DNA from: Butyriboletus loyo
Taxonomy: Eukaryota > Basidiomycota > Agaricomycetes > Boletales > Boletaceae
DNA length: 64,000 bases
Assembly: GCA_038093515.1 (NCBI GenBank)
Contig: JBBPSI010000026.1
Coordinates: 1-64,000 of the forward strand
Direction of reading: 5' to 3'
Position 1 is the stretch's first letter; each line of letters begins with the position of its first letter. Below, piece after piece: positions 56,025 to 64,000 of this stretch. A program made the position numbers and the translations under genes. The notes beneath the pieces are model-generated. The model made no database searches. It was not told the DNA's origin and worked only from the letters and a program-made list of their open reading frames with translations.

Positions 56025-57640
56025 TGTTTCAAATCGAGTCTAACTTGATTTCATTCACTATCACACAGTTTCACGCGCAGAATTTGCTGCTTAAACATCG
56101 CTTTTGTCAACTCTGCTACAATTTTGGACGATGTGCTCTGTCCCGAACTTGGCTATGCAACGTTTGGGTACATAATGAAACACTTCCACTTGCATCATTA
56201 GCAATGGAACATCGATGGCCGGATTCTGTGATGACCCGCATTGTTTTTATTGCATCCCAGGGTGAGTGGCGCTTTATCGGTCAGATGTTGGATCCAAGCA
56301 CTGGGGTTAATGACGCTCGACCATATTAGGCATCCCTCGAAAGGGACGCCGAAGAGGTTCCGGACCAGTATCACGTAGCCTGATTGACAGATGAGTCTTC
56401 TTTTTCCCCCTCCCTTTTCTCGCAGTGTTACCGATAAGCATGCGCATAACACAGAGCGAAGCGGTCATCCTGGGTGCCTGTGAGTATCCAGCCCTTCGAC
56501 TGCCGGGTGACCATATCCCATAAATACGCTTGACTCCTTCACCGGTTTGTTGCGCTTCTCTCCTAGCGTGTAGTGACCATCATTTTGACAAATCGCTGAC
56601 GGCACGCGGTTCTTGTTTCGCGTCTCCGGGAAACCCAGAGATGATTCCGTGCGAGTTCGTTCTCCGTCTCTCTCTTGGAGTACACCCTTGTCATTCTGCT
56701 CCATCGTATGCAGAAAAGCACTCTATGCCTGCTCGCGACGTTCCTGTATCCACACATCACTCAAAACTCCGTCCGAGGTCGAGGCTCCTACCATACCACT
56801 TGGAGGGTGAAGAGCGCCAGTGCAACTCGGCTCCGATGAGAACTGTGTACGGTCTGGCAGTTGTATCGTTGCTTGAAGACTGTTTGGAACGAGCGATGGA
56901 CAATCCTGAGAATGTTTGATAACCATGCATCATTGGTCTGATGGAGGGATGGTGACGGAAGGTAAATATTGATTTTCACCTGTGAGCGGATCGCATCCTA
57001 TCACCTCCGGGCAAGTAAGAACTCGCGCTCATCTACTGCGGTCACCTACACCTACTTAATCCTAGTAGGGTGCTGCGGAAGTGATGCGGACAACCATGGT
57101 TTCTTTTGCCAATGGTAATCCGAACCGCTGTGACGTTATTCAAGTAAGTGGGCCAACCTTCTCTGGAAATCAGCGCTCGCACTGCCGCTGTGGGTGTGCA
57201 CTGTATAGCATGTAAATTTCTCAAGATAAGTAATATCATCATCTGGATTCTTGCACACGCCAGATAGATACTGGAACCAGGAAAATATCGTGCCACGGAG
57301 GTAGTCCTTGTCAGGCATCCGGGGCAGATACTCCAGTTTCAGCATGAGGGCGGTAATTCGCACCAAGTAAGGATGTCTGATTATCAAATGACTTACACCT
57401 GGCAGTCTCGCCTATGGGAATGACCTCTCTCCCAATTCGCAATGGCTTGAAACATTGAGCCTCATATGTCGTGATTGCACTTATCAAATACTCCACTTCC
57501 CATTCTAACCCAATGCACATTGTCACCACCCTTTCTACCACACACAGGACGTGATTAATCGCACGCCGGCCCTCATTGACAAAGCTCGTGGACTCGTGGC
57601 CGTAAGTCGGACCGTGCGTGCGAACCCGAGACTAAACCAT
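56025..57640 (+). repeat. Left arm of 1.6-kb inverted duplication
   Basis: Reverse complement of 62038-63646, with moderate divergence and small indels along the whole length. The right edge is sharp: 57638 corresponds to 62038, and the next base begins a seven-transmembrane gene fragment. The spacer between arms is 4.4 kb and includes other repeats. Confidence 0.85.
57136..57541 (-). CDS. Hypothetical gene within the left arm (two open exons)
   Basis: On the minus strand, exon 1 (57541 to about 57400, open further upstream) reads VTMCIGLEWEVEYLISAITT and KPLRIGREVIPIGETA. After a likely intron (GTGTAAGT donor), exon 2 (about 57365-57136) reads RITALMLKLEYLPRMPDKDY, GTIFSWFQYLSGV and ITYLEKFTCYT. 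The right-arm copy has the same peptides, but one Tyr codon of exon 2 (in ITYLEK) is TAA there, so only this copy is open. Conservation of peptide over DNA suggests coding. No family recognised; start and end uncertain. Confidence 0.35.
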
Positions 57641-58443
57641 TGTTGGTATCCCAGTCAGTTCAGATGTGCAGAGCGACCAAGCAATGTCAGCCTAATCGGT
57701 ATACGCAACAAGTCGAGAGAGATGGAGTTCTTTATTTCCTCGTGTACGTCTCGCCCTTCCACTCCCTCATTCGTAACCATCACCGTGATGTTCCCCTGTC
57801 CATCCGATACTTTCCCAAACAACTAACCATTCAGTTTTTCTTTGAACGTCCAGGAACGTGCTTTTTCGGCATCACTTCCGCAATCAATAATGAAGATACA
57901 ATAAACAGCACTTCGCTGCTCTTTCTGATCTTGTTTCGCTTCGTGACCGTGTGTTGCTTGATGCCTCGGTTCATTATCAGCGTGCGAGAGCTGTATGACC
58001 GTGAACTCCGTTACCACTGGCAGGAGATCAACACTGGATTCGGAGTGTTGTCGCAACCCGCTGCCAGTGAGGGTGCCGTCGTGTCTGCGATTACACCGGC
58101 AGATGTCGTCCCGGTGCAGGATCATGTCGTAGAAAAGGGAGCGAACAAATCACCGAGAGACAATTCAACTCGAAGAAACCTGGAGAAGCGACCAGAAATG
58201 GGTGAAAACCAGACAATGTGTTACGTTGAATGGTTGAATGGTGACTCAAACATTTATTTTACTTATCCTATGCATATTCTCGAGGCTGCCTTGTCTCGAA
58301 GGACCTTCTCTGCACGTAGGATCCGGTCCCGTTCTAAACATTTTCAGGACTTACGCAGAAATTTTGTAGAAGCCAGCATGTCATGCACCTTCTTTGAGGG
58401 CTACAACAGTCAACAGATACGACCGCTTGTCAAGGAGGTATGA
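57640..58443 (+). pseudogene. C-terminal fragment of a DUF6533-type seven-transmembrane gene
   Basis: Begins abruptly inside the family motif (CRATKQCQPNRYTQQVERDG, then VLYFLV), has an intron of about 88 bp at 57746-57833 with good sites, then continues SLLFLILFRFVTVCCLMPRF and SVRELYDRELR, then GFGVLSQP. It lacks the first five helices. The 5' break coincides with the edge of the inverted duplication. Homologous to the C-terminal exons of the gene at 36902-38760. After about 58150 the family sequence ends and the tail looks unrelated. Confidence 0.7.
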
Positions 58444-58849
58444 GCCAAAGCAGTCTACAATTGCCCTGCTTCCATCACCCGCAACATCAATCAACGGGTC
58501 CATGTACTCGGGTCGTGTCTCGTTTATTCGTCGTACTGTTAGAAATGTTCGCTTTGGGCGCAGAATCCCTGGAGATGATGGTTCCTCAGCCTGAGACGAT
58601 GTCATTCATTTCCCTCGCATAAAAGGGGATCAATGCTAAGAGAGATCACTTCGGACTGCTGGGACGAGAGAAAGAGAATCAGGCTGACCGGAATGGAGAA
58701 GATACACCACGTATTAGAGTCGAAGAGCGAGATTCAGATATGGTGTTCATCACGCTGAAGATGCTGCACGTAACCTTGCAGAGGAGAGAGGCTATGCGTA
58801 CCCGCAAACGACAGGGGCGCCCAATGGTGAGAAGAAAAAAATATCAGTA
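58444..58849. other. No gene recognised
   Basis: The frame SKSEIQIWCSSR near 58722-58757 faintly recalls exon A of the 53971 gene (SKSEFVLKMTC), so this may be the decayed first exon of the repeat copy that follows. Confidence 0.3.
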
Positions 58850-59230
58850 AGGCTACGTGAGACTGGTCCGAGACTTCTTCGATGTCTCCGATGTGATCAG
58901 TCCGAGAGAGTCCAAACATCGTCGAGACGACCAACCCTAATCCCTAAACCCGACACCTGACAGGTAGAGCGCGACTCACATGATATCCAATTAAAAGGAT
59001 GATACGGCTCATCACAAGATCTGATCGTCGGCGTCCTGCGAATCACGCAAGAAGACGTGTTTGTGTACTCGAACTCTTGGTATCCTGGATCGGTATCGAG
59101 TACAACGCGACAGGAGTGACAAAGGCAACGTCGAGTGGCGGGTTCTGTGCCGGAACTGTGCGAGTCTGTCGTGAATGAATTGGATTCATGCTTGACCCAA
59201 GGCGTCTTGGCCGCCGTGCCCACACGCGTC
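58850..59230 (+). repeat. Decayed copy of the local repeated gene family
   Basis: Matches 63280-63600 in the right arm (GGCTACGTGA.ACTGGTCCG, GACGACCAACCCTAATCC, ATCACA.GATC). The plus strand reads VLRITQEDVFVYSNSWYPGS, comparable with IEVTQEDMITHSNGPF of the 53971 gene. No continuous frame. Confidence 0.5.
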
Positions 59231-59868
59231 GGTGAGCGCGTATGGTTGTTGGAGTGAACCGGAATACATGGTGGACAAGCTACTGAGGATTATCGTGACG
59301 AGAAGGGGGTTGCGTGTATTCCCTGGGTGTGTGATCACATGGCACAGAGAGGCTAAAGACGAGTATACTCACGAACAGACACGACACCACTAGGTGAGAT
59401 CGCGAGAAACTAACCATGAGCCGGGTTGCACCAGGACGATCTTCTCCTCTTGTGACTTCTATCAAATTCATCCAGCGTGGACAATGCCGAATACGAAACG
59501 CGAAAAAGAAACGGTTCCTGCAATCGAAGTGGTAGCGAGACACACGCGAAATCGCTCGAAAACCTACTTGACGACTGTCTATCACGTGACGCACCTACTG
59601 ACCCTGCTGGTTGTGGCGGTGTCAAAGTTACTTTCGTGCTAACAGCGTTGCCAGAATCTGCGACATGCGATGATGCTCTCCACCATCCGCGAGCATTTGT
59701 CTGAGCCCAGTCCTGGTTTCTTGTTACATCCTCCACAGGCCCGTTTTCGCTGACCACCTCCAGCCGTCCTCAATTCCAACTGGAAGGCGACATCCCCGAT
59801 GCCATGTCAGCACCATTAATTGACCACGCTCCTATGATACTATGTGTCCTCCACATCCTTTCTGAACC
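59231..59868. other. No gene recognised
   Basis: Open frames in this stretch overlap on both strands and show no motifs. Confidence 0.4.
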
Positions 59869-60105
59869 ATGTCACTGCCGCGTTTCGTGCTCTCGGGTCA
59901 GATGGAGGCCAAGGTCCGAGTCGATGTTATTCGTGCCCCATCAGTCTGCATGGTGGACGCCAACTGTTGGGTAGATGGGGTATGGGGTGGTTGGATTGAA
60001 GCAGACGAGTGGGGTGCGTCCGGTCCCTCTTGCTATTGCGCCGTCGGTTTCAATGTCGATTTGACTGTAACTTGCTCACCCCAATGTATATGCCACTGTA
60101 CATGA
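59869..60105 (+). CDS. Small hypothetical ORF, 78 aa, homologous to fragment at 34356
   Basis: Open from ATG 59869 to 60105: LPRFVLSGQMEAKVRVDV, then VDANCWV, then GWIEADEWGAS, then a Cys-rich tail with CSPQCICHC. The two central blocks match the 34356-34520 fragment. A probable first exon of a larger gene or a relic. No function proposed. Confidence 0.4.
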   Translation: MSLPRFVLSGQMEAKVRVDVIRAPSVCMVDANCWVDGVWGGWIEADEWGASGPSCYCAVGFNVDLTVTCSPQCICHCT

Positions 60106-60379
60106 TGCGCAAGGACAGATCCACTTGTTGAGACCGAAAGGGAGAGGTCGATTCTAGGTACACGGAACGCGACTCGGATGCCTAGAGCGCCAGGCTGACG
60201 AACCATGATCTCGAGGCCATCTCAAGAGAGATCCAGCAAGCTCGAACTCCGCAAATATGAGGTATGGACATGCACATCCAATCATGCACATCCAAACAAT
60301 TAATGGTCCCAATAAATACCCTTATATTCATCGATTCTCCAGCGCTATAGAACTCGTCCCCCCAACTCTACGCAAACTT
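60106..60379. other. No gene recognised
   Basis: Nothing supported in this stretch. Confidence 0.4.
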
Positions 60380-60905
60380 TCAGCCTCGTTCAAACCTGAT
60401 GTATGTTGTCTCCCAATGTTTCGAGCTGAACTGCCTCCGATTCGTTTGTGTCCTGTTCCACGACCTGATCCACCCCTGTGATGACGTCTGCAAACGCAAA
60501 CGCAGACACGGCCCCGTTTGGATTGGCAATGGGCTGCGACAATACACCGAATCCGGTGTCAATCCCCTCCCGGAGTCCATGAAGGTCACGATCTTACAGC
60601 TCTCGCACGCCAATGAGGAACCAAGGCATCATGAACCAAAAGGTGATATAAGCAAACAAGTATAGGAAGAGCAGCAAGGTGGCGTTCGTCGGTGGCGTTG
60701 AGTCATCGGCTTGCCTTGGAGTATAGAAGTAATATTGAAAAAACATGTTCCTAGAAGTTTAAAAGAAAGGGACCGAGTGATTAGATTTCGGGAAAGTAGT
60801 ACTTGAGGGTAAGACGAATTGGAGAATGTGAAGGTAGAGGTGAAGCACGAATTGGAGAGTGAGTGGAAAGGCTCAGAGACGTACACAAGGACATAAATGA
60901 TACCA
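60380..60905 (-). pseudogene. C-terminal fragment of a DUF6533-type seven-transmembrane gene
   Basis: Minus strand: GIIYVLV near 60905-60888, an intron of about 130 bp, then LLGTCFFNIT-like sequence, MMPWFLIGVREL, a TAA stop where the family has Tyr, then GIDTGFGVLSQPIANPNGAV and a tail ending in GDNIHQV with a proper stop at about 60398. Only the last exons are present. The 5' break is at the start of direct repeat R2. Confidence 0.65.
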
Positions 60906-61330
60906 GAACAAATATTGTAGAGACCCAGGTCTAGGGTCTGCGCTGCGGGACCGTCAGGGGCCTCATGCTTGCTCGATCATGATCTATTCCTTATCTAAAT
61001 ATAGTATACTGGCAGTCGAAAGATATGATGTAGAGAGTGAAATACCCTAACTCCCTTGAAATGGTGACTGAAGTGGTAAAATTACAATGACCACTTCAGA
61101 ACGAAAAGGTTGGTGTGTGCACACTAGCATCACTTGCAATAATTATATATGACAGTGGTGAGTCGGTGACAAGAATAACTACATTGGTCTATAAGATTGA
61201 GCATTCTCTGAAGGCACGCGCGACCGTACGGGATACATAGTTGTTCATCTGGAGACTCTCTGAAGCAGACTGCAAGTCAGCAGACATGGAAACTATAAGA
61301 GAAACGGAAATGTTTCTCTGAAAGCAAAGA
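60895..61330 (+). repeat. Direct repeat R2
   Basis: Second copy of the series at 55395-55900, beginning ACCAGAACAAATATTGTAGAGACCCAG and including CACTTCAGAACGAAAAGG, TATATATGACAGTGGTGA and GTACGGGATACATAGTTGTTC. Confidence 0.75.
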
Positions 61331-61689
61331 TGCGGAATTGAGGAGAAGCGTTCGGTCTTGGGTTGCTCTGGATGCTATATATTCCATGCGGTGTATTAAA
61401 TATTTGCTAAAGACACTTTTAGAATGACGAGTGATGCATGATGTATTATCCGATAACTCCGTGGTCAGGATGGACGCGTGGTCGCGTAAGATGCCAATGC
61501 GAGAGCAGTGTCATAGTTACCGCACAGAGGAAAAAAAGTGGAACAGATATTTGATTGAATCATGGCTTCATTTCAAAGGATGAGATTACCTACATCCTTT
61601 AATCTCTGATAACAAGAAGTCTGGAGGTCGTGGAACCAGACCGGATCTATCATCGAGGTCAACATCACGTTTAGGCTACCATTCATTCA
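61331..61689. other. No gene recognised
   Basis: AT-rich spacer. It continues the R-type homology weakly at first (GCGGTGTATTAAATATTTGCTAAA, like 55880-55905), then nothing. Confidence 0.4.
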
Positions 61690-62037
61690 TTTTAAGGCAC
61701 TTCTACAAGTCAGAGATAAATAGCACACCTCTCTCAAGAAGGTGAGGACTGCAATGGTAGAATTACAATCATACTTCGAAACGAAAATGATCGTGTATAT
61801 ATAGTATCACTCACAGTAATCATATATGACGATGGTAACGAGCATAACTACCAATGGCTGGCCGTTAAATCAATCATCGACTGACTCGGAAGCTGTGAGC
61901 GGTCGTATGGGATACACAGTTACTCATCCAGAGAAACTCCAAAGTAGACCGTAAATTGGCGGGTAAGAGAGAAGTTGCAATGTATAATGGTTTAATGACA
62001 AAGAACGATGAAGAGTCGAAGATCGGGATACTGACAA
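61690..62037 (+). repeat. Direct repeat R3
   Basis: Third copy of the series: CACACCTCTCTCAAGAAGGTGAGGACTGC, AATCATATATGACGATGG and GTATGGGATACACAGTTACTC. It abuts the right inverted-repeat arm. Confidence 0.75.
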
Positions 62038-63646
62038 TGGTTTAGTCTCGGGTTCCCACGCACGGTCCGACTTATGGCCACGAGTCCACGAGCTTTGTCA
62101 ATGAGGGCCGGCGTGCGATTAATCACGTCCTGTGTGCGGTAGAAAGGGTGGTGACGATGTGCATTGGGTTAGAATGGGAAGTGGAGTATTTGATAAGTGC
62201 GATCACGACATACGGGCTTCAAGGAGATCTTTGATGGTTGGCGATGAGGCGCAATGTCTCGAGCCATTGCGAATTGAGAGAGAATACATTCCTAGAGGCG
62301 AGACTGCCAGGCACAAGTCATTTGATAATCAGACGTCCCTACCAGTGACTTGCCAATGCGAATTATTGGCCTCATGCTGAAACTGGAGTAGTCGCCCCGG
62401 ATGCCTGACAAGGACTACCTCCGTGGCACGATATTTTATTGGTACCAGTATCTATCTGGCGTGCACAAGCATCCAGACCATGACATTACTTAACTTGAGA
62501 AATTTACATGCTATACAGCGCTGGCCCACTTACCTACGTCAAGGCGGCTCGGACCACCATGGTCAAAAGAAACCATGGTTGTCCGCATCACTTCCGCAGC
62601 ACCCTACTAGGATTAAGTAGGTGACCGCAGTAGAGCGTGAGTTCTTACTTGCCCGGAGGTGATAGGATGTGATCCGCTCCCAAGTGAAAATCGGTCCGTC
62701 ACCATCCCTCTATCAGACCAATGACGCGTGGTTATCAAACATTCTCAGGATTGTCCATCACTCGTTCCAAACAGTCTTCAAGCGAAGGTACAACTGCCAG
62801 ACAATACACTGTTCTCGTCGGAGACGAGCTGCACTGGCGCTCTTCACCCTCCAAGTGGTATGGTGGGAGCCTCGATCTGAGACAGAGTTTTGAGTGATGT
62901 GTGGATACAGGAACGTCGCGAGCAGGCATAGAGCGCTTTTCTGCACACGATGGAGCAGAATGACAAGGGTGTGCTCCAAGAGAGAGACGGAGAACGAACT
63001 CGTACGGAATCATCGCTGGGTTTCCCGGTGACGCGAAAAACGTGTGCTGTCAGTAATCTGTCAAAATGATTGTCACTGCACGCTAGGAGAGAGGCGCAAC
63101 AAACCGGTGAAGGAGTCAAGCGGAATTACTAGGTACCTATGGGATATGGTCACCCGGCAGTCGAAGGGCTGGATACTCACAGGATGATCGCTTTCCTCTG
63201 CGTTGTGCGCATGCTTATCGGTAACTAAGAGAAATACTGAATAGCAAGAAAAGGGAGGAAAAAAAGAAGACTCACCGTCAATCAGGCTACGTGACACTGG
63301 TCCGGAACTGCTTCGGCGTCCCTTTCGAGATGCCTAATATGGTCGATTGCCATTAACCCCAATGCTTGGATCCGACATCTGACCGATAAAGCGCCACTCA
63401 CCCTGGGATGCAATAAAAACAATGCGGGTCATCACAGAATCCGGCCATCGAGGTTCCATTGCCAATGACGCAAGTGGAAGTATCTCATTATGTACCCAAA
63501 CGTTGCATAGCCAAGTTCGGGACAGAGCACACCGTCCCAAATTATAGCAAATTTGACAAGAGCGACGTTTAAGCGGCGGCGCGCGGAACTGTGTTTGGTA
63601 TGTAGTGACGAGGGAATGAAATTAATGAATTAGACTTGGCTCGAAA
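62038..63646 (-). repeat. Right arm of 1.6-kb inverted duplication
   Basis: Reverse complement of 56025-57640. It contains the same peptide-coding blocks on the plus strand (62132-62620, 62669-62893), with an in-frame TAA near 62490 and other lesions, so it is the more decayed copy. Confidence 0.85.
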
Positions 63647-64000
63647 AACGAAAAATCTGACAGATATGATCTGGAGAGAGCCGCGGAGAGGGTAGTCCTA
63701 CTCTGGCGGCTGGCGAGGAGGCAGTGGTGACATCACCCGACCCGACGACACGAAATGCGGCGGTGAATCTAGCACCATGCATGCCGCCCTCGGCAAGTGT
63801 TGCAAGCGGGGAGAGAGCCCGCGCTTGACTAGTATGATTATCTGTCGGAAGAGGACCCTTGTGGGAGGTGAGAGCGAGAGCGAAACCCCGTACCAGCCTG
63901 GTATTCCCCCGCTTGCGGGGGCGCGTAAAGAGTAAATTACTGCCTGACCCAAGGGTGAAAACAGTTGTAAAAGGAGTCGTCGAAGACCGCGGGGGTGAAT
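63647..64000. other. Right edge of window, small perfect hairpin
   Basis: No gene recognised. CCCCCGC TT GCGGGGG at 63906-63921 is a perfect 7-bp stem with a 2-nt loop, very GC-rich. Confidence 0.4.

Noticed and set aside
56530..56919. 129-codon plus-strand frame at 56530-56919 as a gene
   Set aside because: The inverted copy at 62735-63119 keeps the frame only in pieces, and the neighbouring conserved peptides in the arm read on the other strand; direction of coding is unresolved, so no CDS is called.
59394..59757. Overlapping frames of 82-115 codons at 59280-59757
   Set aside because: Open on both strands with no motif or repeat counterpart; treated as chance.

Overview
The window looks like a nuclear contig from a mushroom-forming basidiomycete (Agaricomycetes). 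The evidence is the intron style (many 45-70 bp GT-AG introns with CTAAT-like branch sites), a seven-helix DUF6533-type membrane protein, a large agaric-type VWA/GTPase protein, a caspase-domain gene with the C-terminal extension usual in agarics, and chromodomain Ty3/gypsy elements. There is no bacterial-style operon. No tRNA or rRNA gene was recognised by eye.

Positions 1-33.7 kb are a nest of transposable elements. The oldest layers are a Ty1/copia element read on the minus strand and a large DNA-transposon gene read on the plus strand; both are heavily mutated and poor in CpG. The copia element is split into three blocks: 24.8-21.7 kb, 14.60-14.39 kb and 2.93-2.07 kb. Between these blocks sit Gypsy-B (2,936-14,387, plus strand, flanked by CCATG) and Gypsy-A copy 2 (14,604-21,696, minus strand, flanked by CATGG). 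Gypsy-A copy 2 is structurally complete: intact gag, pol and an extra 3' zinc-knuckle ORF, and LTRs that differ at one base in 427. A second Gypsy-A copy runs off the left edge, and an old Gypsy-A relative (Gypsy-A3) lies at 24.8-30.0 kb. Most of the other LTRs are solo insertions with 5-bp target-site duplications. They fall into six families, A to F, some nested three deep.

Positions 33.7-53.2 kb are the gene-bearing part. They hold a seven-transmembrane protein gene (36.9-38.8 kb), a roughly 9.4-kb many-exon gene (40.5-49.9 kb) and a caspase-domain gene (51.0-53.1 kb). The 9.4-kb gene encodes a propeller-like region, a GB1/RHD3-type GTPase, a long Cys/His-rich region and a C-terminal VWA domain. 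All are on the plus strand. The GTPase/VWA gene followed by the caspase gene is the most interesting pair functionally, because GTPase plus caspase combinations occur in innate immunity and cell death elsewhere. Any link between them here is inference from adjacency.

Positions 53.2-64 kb are a patchwork of segmental duplications. There is a 1.6-kb inverted duplication (56.0-57.6 and 62.0-63.6 kb), three direct repeats, about five decayed copies of one unrecognised gene family, and two C-terminal fragments of the seven-transmembrane gene whose break points coincide with repeat edges.
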